The translations under genes were made by a program, and so were the position numbers. From positions 124,001-188,000 of the forward strand of contig NZ_JPVO01000053.1 in NCBI RefSeq assembly GCF_000772955.1: a stretch of 64,000 bases of DNA. Direction: 5' to 3'. The DNA comes from Ureibacillus sinduriensis BLB-1 = JCM 15800 (GTDB lineage Bacteria; Bacillota; Bacilli; Bacillales_A; Planococcaceae). This document shows positions 42,581 through 51,929 of the stretch, in pieces (within the stretch, counting starts at the first letter, position 1; each line of letters starts with the position of its first letter). The notes under the pieces are model-generated. The model had not been told where the DNA came from. It did no database searches and was given only the letters and a program-made list of their open reading frames with translations.

Positions 42581-42934
42581 ATGGCGAATGTAAATAACAT
42601 AGCTAATGAAATTGTTCGTTCCCTCAGACAATATACAGACGAAGTGAAAGTAAAAGTTAATGAAGCAGGGAAAGAAGTTTCTGAATATGGTGTGCGACGA
42701 CTTAAAGTGGAAAGTCCTAAAAAGACAGGTAAGTATGCTCAAGGTTGGCGATTAAAAAAAGTGGGGACCAAATGGGTTACTTACAACAAACTTTATCGAC
42801 TTACTCACTTGCTTGAAAAAGGCCATGCAAAGGTAAATGGTGGCCGTGTTGCTGCAAGGGTTCATATTGCCCCTGTTGAACACAAAATGATTGAAGAATA
42901 TACACAAAAAGTTGAGGAGGCCATTAGAGGATGA
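42581..42934 (+). CDS. HK97 gp10-like tail completion protein
   Basis: 117 residues: VNEAGKEVSEYGVRRLKVESPKKTGKYAQGWRLKKVG and RLTHLLEKGHAKVNGGRVAARVHIAPVE, the hallmark of the HK97 gp10 family. Connects head to tail. Overlaps the next gene by 4 bases. Confidence 0.92.
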   Translation: MANVNNIANEIVRSLRQYTDEVKVKVNEAGKEVSEYGVRRLKVESPKKTGKYAQGWRLKKVGTKWVTYNKLYRLTHLLEKGHAKVNGGRVAARVHIAPVEHKMIEEYTQKVEEAIRG

Positions 42935-43245
42935 CATTACCTGAATTAGCTCAAGCATTAAAAGGCTTAGGTTATCCAGTCGCCTATTCTCACTTTTTAA
43001 CTACTCAAGATCCACCATTTATTTGTTATTTAGTACTTGATTCGGCTACTTTCAATGCTGATAACAAGCCGATTCATGAAACAATAAGCGTAGATATTGA
43101 ACTTTATACAAAAACGAAGTCTTTAGCGATAGAAAAGCAAATAAAGGATTTACTAACAACAAACGAACTCCCTTGGTTTTTCGATGAAATTCACATCGAA
43201 GACGAGGGAGTTTTTAAATGTACTTTTTCAATTACATTAACTTAA
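42931..43245 (+). CDS. tail terminator-like protein (gp11/DUF3168 type)
   Basis: 104 residues: LPELAQALKGLGYPVAYSHFLTTQDPPFICYLVLDS ... ISVDIELYTKTKSLAIEKQIKDLL, as in minor tail/tail terminator proteins located just before the tail-tube gene. Confidence 0.82.
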   Translation: MTLPELAQALKGLGYPVAYSHFLTTQDPPFICYLVLDSATFNADNKPIHETISVDIELYTKTKSLAIEKQIKDLLTTNELPWFFDEIHIEDEGVFKCTFSITLT

Positions 43246-43262
43246 AAATGGAGCGTGAAAGC

Positions 43263-43949
43263 ATGTATAACGTATTAAATGACAACAAAGTTATTCAAAG
43301 TGTATCAAGTGACAAAGTAGTAATTCCTTTCCATTGGAAATCGATTATGAAATTAGATATTCAATACTTTGCTGAAAACAAAGTTGAATATGGTTTATCG
43401 AACGTTCACTATGCAACTTATACAACTGGTGCAGATGGAACAATTACATTTGATAAACCTATCCCGATTCCAGGTGCGGTAAGTATGACAGGAGATCCAG
43501 TAGGTGAAGCAACAAAATTCTTTGCTGATAACATGGTTTATTACGTTGCAAAAAGTAACCAAGGTTATGAAGCAACATTGAGTATTGCTACAATTCCACA
43601 GCAATTCGCTATCGATGCATTGGGTGAAGAATTAGACGAAGTAGATGGAGTAATTAACGAAGTTGCAGATGCACAAGGCAAACCGTTTGCACTTTTATTC
43701 CAATTCGAAGGCGATGTTAAAGCGACACGTCACATTATGTATAACTGTACAGCTAACCGTCCGAGTCTTAACGGAAATACAAAAACGGAAAGTACGGAGA
43801 TTACGCCAAACGAATTAACATTAACAGCTGCTCCAATCAAAATTGGTGATAAAACTCTAGTAAAAACAAAAACTACATCTGCTACAACTGCAGCTATCTA
43901 TGATTCATGGTTCGATACGGTTTACCAAAAGACAAATGCTACTCCCTAA
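43263..43949 (+). CDS. major tail (tube) protein (zero-frame form)
   Basis: 228 residues from ATG 43263, which follows TGGAGCG; the open frame extends to 43218 but without a ribosome site. It contains LDIQYFAENKVEYGL, then the tube fold GAVSMTGDPVGEATKFFADNMVYYV, and ends TNATP-stop in CCC-TAA. The +1 frame continues to 44004 with an 18-residue tag that nearly repeats the capsid tag, so two forms are expected, the longer being the minority. Confidence 0.92.
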   Translation: MYNVLNDNKVIQSVSSDKVVIPFHWKSIMKLDIQYFAENKVEYGLSNVHYATYTTGADGTITFDKPIPIPGAVSMTGDPVGEATKFFADNMVYYVAKSNQGYEATLSIATIPQQFAIDALGEELDEVDGVINEVADAQGKPFALLFQFEGDVKATRHIMYNCTANRPSLNGNTKTESTEITPNELTLTAAPIKIGDKTLVKTKTTSATTAAIYDSWFDTVYQKTNATP

Positions 43950-44004
43950 TGAAGCCGCATCTATAGGCGATGCGGTTTTAGGCACAAATTTCATTATTCA
44001 GTAA
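43944..44004 (+). promoter_or_regulatory. predicted +1 frameshift site and tail-protein C-terminal extension
   Basis: CCC-TAA at 43944-43949. The +1 frame reads NEAASIGDAVLGTNFIIQ and stops at TAA 44002-44004. Stem 43955-43961 with 43969-43975, same loop TATAGGC and same 5-base spacing as the capsid site. One stem pair is G-C in the capsid site and C-G here, through synonymous Ala codons on both arms. Confidence 0.8.
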
Positions 44005-44018
44005 CAACATAAATGCTA

Positions 44019-44052
44019 AGACCTCCCACAGATTTGATGGGAGGTTATTTTG
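44019..44052 (+). terminator. terminator after the tail-protein gene
   Basis: ACCTCCCA / TGGGAGGT with CAGATTTGA-type loop, then TATTTT. It lies after the extension stop, which fits abundant tail-protein transcript ending here. Confidence 0.8.
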
Positions 44053-44078
44053 ATTAATAATCTGTGGGGGAATAACTA

Positions 44079-44414
44079 ATGGAAAAAACAATTGAAATCT
44101 CTGGTAAACAAATCACTTTTAAAAGCACTGGTGCAGTTCCTAAACGGTATAAAATGCAGTTTGGTCGTGATTTCTTTGCGGATTTATTAGCCATGGAAGG
44201 AACGATTAATAAAGAGAACCCTTCTGTGGAAGAAATGCGAAAAATTGATTTCGAAGTTTTCTATGACATTGCTTGGACGTTTGCGAAAACAGCTGACAGT
44301 TCAGTACAAGATCCATTAACATGGTTAGATTCATTTGAATCATTCCCAATTATAGAAATCCTTCCGGAACTTCAAGATATGTTGGCAGCATCCATTCAGA
44401 CTAAAAAAAAATAA
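44079..44414 (+). CDS. tail assembly chaperone gpG-like
   Basis: 111 residues: EISGKQITFKSTGAVPKRYKMQFGRDFFADLLAM ... SFPIIEILPELQDMLAASIQTKKK. Typical of Firmicutes gpG-type chaperones that coat the tape measure. Ends in a run of nine A (44403-44411) directly before TAA, a slippery site for the -1 fusion with the next frame. Confidence 0.87.
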   Translation: MEKTIEISGKQITFKSTGAVPKRYKMQFGRDFFADLLAMEGTINKENPSVEEMRKIDFEVFYDIAWTFAKTADSSVQDPLTWLDSFESFPIIEILPELQDMLAASIQTKKK

Positions 44415-44620
44415 GTAAATCAAAGGGTACGTCAAATGGTGAAACAATCAACACTGAGACGTACCTTGTTTTATGTCATGAATGCAAGCTTGCTCACGAT
44501 GATTTAGAAACCATGACACTAGGGATGGTGCTAGATTATATCGACGAATACATGGAAATGAAAAATCCTGATAAAAAGAAAGTTCGCAAGGCTTCCCAGG
44601 AAGACTTTGACAAATTCTAA
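44411..44620 (+). CDS. gpT-like part of the tail chaperone, made by -1 frameshift
   Basis: In the -1 frame after the A9 run the reading continues ISKSKGTSNGETINTETYLV, then LCHECKLAHDDLETMTLGMVLDYIDEYMEMKNPDKKKVR, to TAA at 44618. It has no start codon or ribosome site of its own. The DLETMTLGMVLDYIDEY helix is typical of gpT-like tails. Product would be gpGT of about 180 residues, the classical tail chaperone design. Confidence 0.85.
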   Translation: MSKSKGTSNGETINTETYLVLCHECKLAHDDLETMTLGMVLDYIDEYMEMKNPDKKKVRKASQEDFDKF

Positions 44621-44670
44621 GCACTCACTTTTGTGGGTGTTTTTTATTTTACATAAAAGGCGGTGAAAAT

Positions 44671-47600
44671 ATGGCAAATGGAAATATTCGTGGTATTACA
44701 ATTGAACTGAATGGCGATACAACCGGTCTGGACAATGCTCTTAGGGATGTAAATAGGCAAAGTAAAAACTTACAAGGTGAATTAAAGGAAGTTGAAAAAG
44801 CCTTAAAACTAGATCCAGGTAATATTGAGTTGGTTAGACAAAAGCAACAATTGCTAACTCAATCAATTCAATCCACAAGCGATAAATTAAATACTTTACG
44901 ACAAGTTCAAGGCCAAGTAGAAGCACAGTTGAGACGTGGTGAAATTGGCGAGGAGCAATATCGTGCATTTCGTAGAGAGTTGGTAAACGCAGAAAATAGT
45001 ATGCGTAGTTTTGAAGGACAACTGGATTCTTTGCAAACAGAACAACAACGCTTAGCTGACACTACACGCTCTTTAGGAGCATTTTTTAATGCCACGGGAA
45101 CTGATGTCGAACAATTCTCAGGAACGCTTGGAACAAGGCTTACACAAGCTATTCGGAATGGTACAGCAAACGCTGACCAAATGGAACGAGCTTTACGTTT
45201 AATGGGCAGACAAGCCTTAGGTGCTAGTACGGACATTGATGAAATGCGAAGAGTGTTAAATCAAATAAATAATGGCGGTTCCATTGATTCAATTCGTTCT
45301 GAATTACAACAAATGAACCAAGTTGTTGTTACGGCCCAGGATGAATTGAAAGAGATTGACAAGCTTTTAAAGTTCAATCCCAATAGCACCGAACTCTTAA
45401 CTCAGAAACAAGCATTACTTAGTCGATCCATTCAAGATTCTTCCACAGAACTTCTACAATTACAGCAAAGACAAAGAGAAGTAGAAACGCAATTCCGTAG
45501 TGGTCAAATGGGAGAAGAACAGTATCGTGCTTTTAGGCGTGAAATTGAGCAAACGGAGCAAAGTTTAAGAGGTTATCAGAACGAGCTACGTAACATGGAG
45601 CAAGAACAACAAGCGGTACGTTCTTCTGCAAGGCAGCTAGAAACCTTGTTCAATGCGACTGGAATGTCTGCTCGGGATTTTGCTGATGTACTAGGTAACG
45701 ATCTGACTAGGGCTATTACAGAAGGTCGTGCAACATCTGCACAATTTGAGCAAGCATTAGATCGCGTTGGCCGAAGTGCATTAGGTTCAAGAGCTGACCT
45801 TACTCAAATGCGTGAAGCGTTGAGAAATATCGATAACGGTGCGAATTTAGATCAAATACGTGCTGATTTAGACCGAATTGCAAATAGTGCTAATCAAGCT
45901 GAAAACGATGTAAACGGGTTAGGAGATTCTCTAGCTAATGTAGCAGGTGCCCTTGTTGCAGGCGGTGGAATTGCCGGAGTAATTGAGCAAGCATTAGATA
46001 CATCAAATTTAGACACAAAAATCGATATATTATTCGAAGTACCCGAAGAAAACAAGGAATATATAAAGGAAATCATTAGATCGATAGAAGCTTATGGTAT
46101 TGATGGAGAAGAAGCGCTTGAAGCTGTACGTCGACAATGGGCATTAAATGCTGATGCAACAGATGAAGCTAATCGCAAGATTGTGGAAGGCGCAGGAGTT
46201 ATTGCAAGTGCCTATAACGGTATTGATTTCATTGAATTAATTCAAGAGATTAATGAAATTGCAGTGGCGCTGAATGTTACTGATGAAGAAGCGCTAGCTT
46301 TGACAAATACATTATTGAAAACAGGATTCCCACCCGAACAATTAGATATTATAGCTGAATATGGAACGCAGTTAAAAATCGCCGGCTATAATGCTGAAGA
46401 AATTCAAGCAATTATGGCTTCTGCTAGTTCTCAAAATTCTTGGAATATCGACAACCTTCTTGACGGTCTAAAAGAAGGGCGGATTAAGCTAACAGAATTT
46501 GGTGATGGTTGGAGCGATGCTTTATCTGATTTAATCGAAGGTACTAAAATTAGTACTGAAATGCTTGATGGTTGGGGGAGAGCAGTAGCAAAAGGTGGCG
46601 AAGAAGGTTCTAAAGCTATGCGTGATGCTGCTCAAGCTGTTTCCGAAATTGAAGACCCTACTAAAAAGGCTTTAATAATGGTTGAGATGTTCGGAACCAT
46701 GGCAGAGGACCAAGGTAATACAATCGCTAATACTTTAATCGAGATGGGTCAGCACATGACTACGGCAGCTGAAAATCAAGAAGGGCTAAATGAAGCGATT
46801 AACAAGATGGAGAAAGATCCAACAGTTCAATTGCGACAAGCTTTAGCTGATTTGAAAACGGCTCTTGACCCAGTAATACAAGTGGTTGCTGATATTGTTT
46901 CTGAAATAGCTACTTGGATAAGTGAAAACAGCAAATTAGCAGGTGTTATTTTAGCTGTTACAACTGCACTAGGAATTGTTGTGGGAGCTATAATGGCACT
47001 CGCTCCTGCCGTTGCATCCTTGGTATATTTATTTACTCCTTTAATTGGAGCATTCACAACTGCCGGAGGTGTAGCAGGTGTTTTCTCATCTGCAATTGGT
47101 GGATTAGCACCTATATTTACTGCATTAACCGGACCAATTGGAATCGCAGTTGCTGCAATAACAGGAATAGTTGCAGCTTTAGTTACAGCATATAACAAAG
47201 TCGAATGGTTCCGAGACGGTGTAAATCAAATTTGGAACATTATCAAAGATTACACTTCCCAAGCATTTGGAGCAGTCAAAGAGTTGATTTCTTCACTGAT
47301 TTCCAGCGGTGTTGAGTTTGCAAAAGGAATCCTTGATAAGTTTAAAGCCTTTTGGGATGAAAACGGCAAGGCCATTACAGAGATTGTGAAAAATAATTTC
47401 GAACGAGTGAAATCTAATATTGAGATGGTCATGGGTATTATTAAAGGTATCTTCGAAGTTGTATGGCCAATTATATCGAATCTCGTAAAAGTTGTTTGGA
47501 AGGCTATCCAGTTAACTATCGGAAATGCGTTAGATATTGTATTAGGTATTATTCAAACTGTGCTGAAATTAATTCAAGGTGATTGGAAGGGTGCCTGGGA

Positions 47601-49374
47601 ATCGATAAAAGGTGTTGCAGAAAACATCATGAGGAATATTATTAAATTCTTTAAAGATATTAACTTATTCCAAATCGGGAAAGATGTAGTTCAAGGATTT
47701 GTTAATGGTATCGGTTCGATGGCTTCAGCGGTTGTGAATAAAGCTAAAGATCTAGCAAACAGCGTGACCAAGACTATAAAGAATGTATTAGACATCCATT
47801 CACCATCTCGTGAAATGAAACGAATCGGATTGTGGACAGGTGAAGGTCTTGTTATAGGGTTAACTTCATCAAGTTCGTCAGTTAATAAAGCGATGGAGAA
47901 TATCGGTAATGGAATTCTCAATGTTTCTAAATCTTATCAGAAAGAATACGAAAGTTTAATTGATGAATTTAATAAGAAAAATGAGGATAAAAACGATAAA
48001 ACATTAGAAAAAATTTACAAGATACAAAATAATGCAGCTAAGAAAAAACGTGCATTAACTCAGAAGGAACAACAAGAGATCGCTTCGTTAGAGGCTTCGT
48101 ATAGAGATTCTAAGCTTAAAACAGATCAGGATTTTAATAAAAAATATATGGCACTTGTTGAGAAATCAGAAAAAGAGTATCTAGAAGTTATCAAAAAATA
48201 TATCGATGATAAAAAATCTTTAGATCAAATGTCCATATTAGATGAAGCAAGGATTTGGGAACAGTCTATGGAATTGTTTTCTGAAGGCACAACAGAACGG
48301 ATTAAAGCTCAACAAGAGTATAAAAAAGCCGTAGAAGCTGTGAATAAAGAAATCACGGCTATTAATGCTGAATATTCAGGTCAAGTGATGAAGATTAATG
48401 AAGAGTTGATAAAGAGTGAAGAAGCGTTAAATAAAGCTTATGAAGATGCCGTTTCTAAACGTGAAAACTCCCTTAAAAATACAAAAGGCTTATTTGACGA
48501 ATTCACAGTGGACTTAAGTCGAACTGGTGATGAGCTCATGAAAAATTTACAAACGCAAATTGTTCATTTTGAAGGATGGCAAAGGGAAATTGAAGCATTA
48601 TCAAAAAGGGCAATTGATGGAGGGTTATTAGCTGAATTAAGAGAAATGGGACCAAACGCTTTAGCAGAAATCGTAGCTTTAAACAGTATGACTGATACAC
48701 AGCTCACAAAGTACAGTGAATTATATAGAACCAAATCTAAATGGGCCAGAGAAGTAGCTGAAAAAGAGCATGTGGATATGAAAAACAATACTGATAAGCA
48801 AATAAAAGAGATGCGAACAAATGCTGAAAAGCAACTTGATAACTTAAACAAAGAGTGGAATGCAAAAATTAAATCCCTTACAAAAGATACTTCCACAGAA
48901 TTATCAAGTCTAGAGCAGATTGGTAGAGATGCTGGTAATGGATTGTTGAGCGGGCTTTCTTCAACATCAAATGCGATAAAAAGCAAAGCTTTGGACATTG
49001 CTAATTCGGTGAGAAAGACAATTCAATCGGCTTTGGATATCCACAGTCCCTCACGTGTGATGAAGGGCTTTGGTATTAACGTTGGTGAAGGTTTAATTAT
49101 TGGAATGGACGACATGATTTCAAAAGTTGCCCAATCATCTGCTCGATTATCTGAAGCTGTTGTAAATGCTCAAGGTTCTTTGGCAAGTAGTGCTCAAAAA
49201 TCGGTGGAATATAGGGCATCAAGTGTAACATCATCTACTTCCACAATTGATAATTCAAAATACATGCAACCGAACATCACAATTATTAACCAAGTGCCAA
49301 ATGCTTCACCTTCTGAAATTGCACGGAAAGCACTTCAAACTCAACGTCAACTAGCCATGGAATGGGGTGTGTAA
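44671..49374 (+). CDS. phage tail tape measure protein
   Basis: 1567 residues, the longest gene here; its length sets tail length. The N-terminal ~400 residues are two copies of one coiled-coil unit (about 30-210 and 222-400; both with LxxxK/QALLxxSIQ, GEEQYRAFRRE and LxxxFNATG). A hydrophobic block near 745-835 should insert in the host membrane. Two copies of an LDIHSPSR-x-MK-x-x-G motif (about 1043 and 1450) flank a second coiled coil. GGCGGTG precedes ATG. Confidence 0.95.
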   Translation: MANGNIRGITIELNGDTTGLDNALRDVNRQSKNLQGELKEVEKALKLDPGNIELVRQKQQLLTQSIQSTSDKLNTLRQVQGQVEAQLRRGEIGEEQYRAFRRELVNAENSMRSFEGQLDSLQTEQQRLADTTRSLGAFFNATGTDVEQFSGTLGTRLTQAIRNGTANADQMERALRLMGRQALGASTDIDEMRRVLNQINNGGSIDSIRSELQQMNQVVVTAQDELKEIDKLLKFNPNSTELLTQKQALLSRSIQDSSTELLQLQQRQREVETQFRSGQMGEEQYRAFRREIEQTEQSLRGYQNELRNMEQEQQAVRSSARQLETLFNATGMSARDFADVLGNDLTRAITEGRATSAQFEQALDRVGRSALGSRADLTQMREALRNIDNGANLDQIRADLDRIANSANQAENDVNGLGDSLANVAGALVAGGGIAGVIEQALDTSNLDTKIDILFEVPEENKEYIKEIIRSIEAYGIDGEEALEAVRRQWALNADATDEANRKIVEGAGVIASAYNGIDFIELIQEINEIAVALNVTDEEALALTNTLLKTGFPPEQLDIIAEYGTQLKIAGYNAEEIQAIMASASSQNSWNIDNLLDGLKEGRIKLTEFGDGWSDALSDLIEGTKISTEMLDGWGRAVAKGGEEGSKAMRDAAQAVSEIEDPTKKALIMVEMFGTMAEDQGNTIANTLIEMGQHMTTAAENQEGLNEAINKMEKDPTVQLRQALADLKTALDPVIQVVADIVSEIATWISENSKLAGVILAVTTALGIVVGAIMALAPAVASLVYLFTPLIGAFTTAGGVAGVFSSAIGGLAPIFTALTGPIGIAVAAITGIVAALVTAYNKVEWFRDGVNQIWNIIKDYTSQAFGAVKELISSLISSGVEFAKGILDKFKAFWDENGKAITEIVKNNFERVKSNIEMVMGIIKGIFEVVWPIISNLVKVVWKAIQLTIGNALDIVLGIIQTVLKLIQGDWKGAWESIKGVAENIMRNIIKFFKDINLFQIGKDVVQGFVNGIGSMASAVVNKAKDLANSVTKTIKNVLDIHSPSREMKRIGLWTGEGLVIGLTSSSSSVNKAMENIGNGILNVSKSYQKEYESLIDEFNKKNEDKNDKTLEKIYKIQNNAAKKKRALTQKEQQEIASLEASYRDSKLKTDQDFNKKYMALVEKSEKEYLEVIKKYIDDKKSLDQMSILDEARIWEQSMELFSEGTTERIKAQQEYKKAVEAVNKEITAINAEYSGQVMKINEELIKSEEALNKAYEDAVSKRENSLKNTKGLFDEFTVDLSRTGDELMKNLQTQIVHFEGWQREIEALSKRAIDGGLLAELREMGPNALAEIVALNSMTDTQLTKYSELYRTKSKWAREVAEKEHVDMKNNTDKQIKEMRTNAEKQLDNLNKEWNAKIKSLTKDTSTELSSLEQIGRDAGNGLLSGLSSTSNAIKSKALDIANSVRKTIQSALDIHSPSRVMKGFGINVGEGLIIGMDDMISKVAQSSARLSEAVVNAQGSLASSAQKSVEYRASSVTSSTSTIDNSKYMQPNITIINQVPNASPSEIARKALQTQRQLAMEWGV

Positions 49375-50235
49375 ATGGCAGTGGAAAAAGTAATATTCAA
49401 GAATAGTAGAGGGCAATCGATTGAATTAACGAATCGATTGCCTTTTCTTCTTGAATCTGTGGAGGGCCGAGGGGAAGTTGGGGCAGATATTCAATTGCAA
49501 TCAGCGCCGTTTCAAGATGGCGCAACGTTTATCGATACTACCCTTACTACAAGAAGCTTGGCGTTAAATGTTAGTTTGATAGCTAAAAGTCGAGATGGGT
49601 TGAACGATTTACGACACAAAATCAGCACAGTTTTTAACCCGAAATTGGGATTAGGTAAATTAATCTACTCAAACGGAAATGTCGAACGAGAAATCGAAGT
49701 GGTTGTGGATGGTTCCCCTGCATTCCCGGTTGGTGATGCGAAGGGACGTTGGTTCCAAAGGACAGTAATTAATCTAATTGCACCAAATCCATTTTGGGAA
49801 GGTGTAGCAGTTGATAACTACAAACTAGAAGATTTTGTAGGGAATTTCCGATTCAAATTCCGTTTCCCAGTACGATTCGCAACTCGTGGAGATAGTCGTG
49901 CATTGATAAATAAAGGGGACGTACCGACACCAATTCGAGTAGAGTTTCGCGGGCCAGTTACAAATCCGAAAATTACTAATGTAACAACAGGCGAGTTTAT
50001 CAAAGTAAATGCAACGATTCCAGCTAACTACAAGTTAATTTTAAATACTTCATTTGGGAATAAGCGTGTTGAAATCATCGCACCTGATGGAGTTGTACAA
50101 AATGCGTTCCACTATATCGATTTGGAGTCAACATTCTTTTCTTTAGATATTGGCGAAAACCGTTTCGGCTTTATTACTGAAGGTGGTAATCCAGAGGTTT
50201 ATGTGGAATACAAACACAGATATTTAAGTGTATAA
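49375..50235 (+). CDS. distal tail protein (Dit family)
   Basis: 286 residues: VIFKNSRGQSIELTNRLPFLLESVEG, RDGLNDLRHKISTVFNPKLGLGKLIYSNG and VINLIAPNPFWEG are typical of siphophage Dit N-terminal domains; a galectin-like C-terminal domain follows. It begins right at the tape-measure stop and links tail tube to baseplate. Confidence 0.9.
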   Translation: MAVEKVIFKNSRGQSIELTNRLPFLLESVEGRGEVGADIQLQSAPFQDGATFIDTTLTTRSLALNVSLIAKSRDGLNDLRHKISTVFNPKLGLGKLIYSNGNVEREIEVVVDGSPAFPVGDAKGRWFQRTVINLIAPNPFWEGVAVDNYKLEDFVGNFRFKFRFPVRFATRGDSRALINKGDVPTPIRVEFRGPVTNPKITNVTTGEFIKVNATIPANYKLILNTSFGNKRVEIIAPDGVVQNAFHYIDLESTFFSLDIGENRFGFITEGGNPEVYVEYKHRYLSV

Positions 50236-50247
50236 GGATGTGAAGGT

Positions 50248-51717
50248 ATGGCGGAAAAATTTAGATTTTTCGATGCAGTAGAAGATGAGAATGGCGTATA
50301 CGATCGTGAGTATAATGCCCAAGAATTTACGGATTACTTCAAAGCATTAGTGACAACGGGAATCATGAAAGGTGCAGGAAATCAGTTAGCAGTCACTACA
50401 AACGGCTCAAGTATGATTACGAGCATTAATACCGGTATAGCGTTTATTCTTGGTCGCTATTACGAGAATGATAGTCCACTTGAATTGACGCATGATACCG
50501 AAACGGTTGGTAATAATCGTATTGACCGTATTGTGATTCGAATGGATTTAAGTACCGAAGCGCGTTATGTAAAAGCGTTTATTAAGAAGGGTGTACCTTC
50601 CACAAATCCGATTGCGCCGAATTTAACACAAACAGCTAATTTGTATGAAATATCACTGGCACAAATAAAAATCGTTGGGGGTCAAACTTATATTGCAGTT
50701 GATGATGTAAGAGATGAACGGGGAACGGATGTGATTTGTCCTTGGGCAGGGTCGAATATACTACCTAATTTTAATGATGAGGCATTAGCAGAATTAGTTG
50801 CACAGGTTGAAGGACTTGAAAACCAAAAAGCTCGTCCTAATGGAATAGCAACTCTCGATTCAAATGGTAGTGTGCCAATGTCGCAATTGAAGAATGTACC
50901 GTTGCCACAGGATGCATCAACTACCCAAAAAGGTGTGGTGCAATTAAATACAGCACTTAACAGCCCAAGCACTACACAAGCAGCAACGCCAAGTGCAATA
51001 AAAGCTGTTAATGATAAGCTGACTGGATCGAATTTATCTTTAGGTATAGGCTCGTCGGCAACATTAGCTGGGGCAGTAGCTCTAGGACAAGTCAGTTCAG
51101 CTAATAGTTATTTTGGAATCGCAATTGGATATAACGCAAGAGCAGATAAGGAAAATTCAGTAGCAATTGGTTATGGTGTCAGTGCGACAATGGCTAGTGA
51201 TGCAAAGTTAGGAGTGGGTACTAATGGTTACGGACCTTGGAATTGGCTGATTCCAGGGCAATTATATGTGTCGGGAACAAAAAACTTCCAAATGGCTCAT
51301 CCTCATCCAGATAAAAAAGCTACTCACGTTATACGGCACGGGGCAGTAGAAAGTCCTACAACAGGAGATACGCTATATCGTTATACAATTGAAGCAAACG
51401 AACCTAACCAAGTAGTAGAGGTGTTGTTACCGGATTATTTCGAACACCTTAATATTAATGTTGATGTGTGGGTTAATCCTCATTTGCATTTTGGAAGAGC
51501 CTACGGAATAGTTGAAGGCGATAAACTCAAAGTGACGTGTGAAACCCCAGGGCAGTATAAGGCTCTAATTATCGGTACACGTAACGATGATGATGTTCAA
51601 GATTGGTATATTAAAGGAGTCGAACGAGAGATTGGAGAAACCTGGTTAGGTGAAACCTACGAATTTGAAGTCATTGAATACACTGAAATACAGGAAATAA
51701 AGGAGGAAGTACAATAA
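50248..51717 (+). CDS. baseplate / tail fibre protein, likely receptor binding
   Basis: 489 residues. N-terminal baseplate domain (FRFFDAVEDENGVYDREYNAQEFTDYFKALVTTGIMKG). A fibre repeat (ASTTQKGVVQLNTALNSPST) and a YadA-head-like left-handed coil with AIGYNARADKENSVAIGYGVSA follow. The C-terminus is beta-rich. A trimeric fibre that contacts the host surface is likely. It overlaps the next gene by one base. Confidence 0.8.
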   Translation: MAEKFRFFDAVEDENGVYDREYNAQEFTDYFKALVTTGIMKGAGNQLAVTTNGSSMITSINTGIAFILGRYYENDSPLELTHDTETVGNNRIDRIVIRMDLSTEARYVKAFIKKGVPSTNPIAPNLTQTANLYEISLAQIKIVGGQTYIAVDDVRDERGTDVICPWAGSNILPNFNDEALAELVAQVEGLENQKARPNGIATLDSNGSVPMSQLKNVPLPQDASTTQKGVVQLNTALNSPSTTQAATPSAIKAVNDKLTGSNLSLGIGSSATLAGAVALGQVSSANSYFGIAIGYNARADKENSVAIGYGVSATMASDAKLGVGTNGYGPWNWLIPGQLYVSGTKNFQMAHPHPDKKATHVIRHGAVESPTTGDTLYRYTIEANEPNQVVEVLLPDYFEHLNINVDVWVNPHLHFGRAYGIVEGDKLKVTCETPGQYKALIIGTRNDDDVQDWYIKGVEREIGETWLGETYEFEVIEYTEIQEIKEEVQ

Positions 51718-51926
51718 TGATAGAAATCAGAGAAGTAAAAATTCAGTTTAAAAATCCGATAACTGGTCAACCAACAAGAGCTGTAGAATCACATTATTAT
51801 GGACGTTCCGTTCGAGCAACAGTAAATGAGGAGGAGCAATTATTCCGATTTACTCCCAGTGAATTACCTTTTATAGCAACAGAAGAAGATATGATTCTAG
51901 CGATTCAGAATAGATTGAGTGAATAA
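51717..51926 (+). CDS. small baseplate-associated protein, 69 aa
   Basis: TAAAGGAGGAAGTAC before ATG. Beta-rich: EVKIQFKNPITGQPTRAVESHYYGRSVRATVNEEEQLFRF. Lies between fibre and Gp37-like genes. Role unknown. Confidence 0.65.
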   Translation: MIEIREVKIQFKNPITGQPTRAVESHYYGRSVRATVNEEEQLFRFTPSELPFIATEEDMILAIQNRLSE

Positions 51927-51929
51927 TTA

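Noticed and set aside
43218-43262. Upstream extension of the major tail protein
   Set aside because: The frame is open but overlaps the preceding gene and has no ribosome site; ATG at 43263 does.
46827-47198. Ala/Ile/Pro-rich minus-strand open frame
   Set aside because: Antisense of the hydrophobic segment of the tape measure gene.
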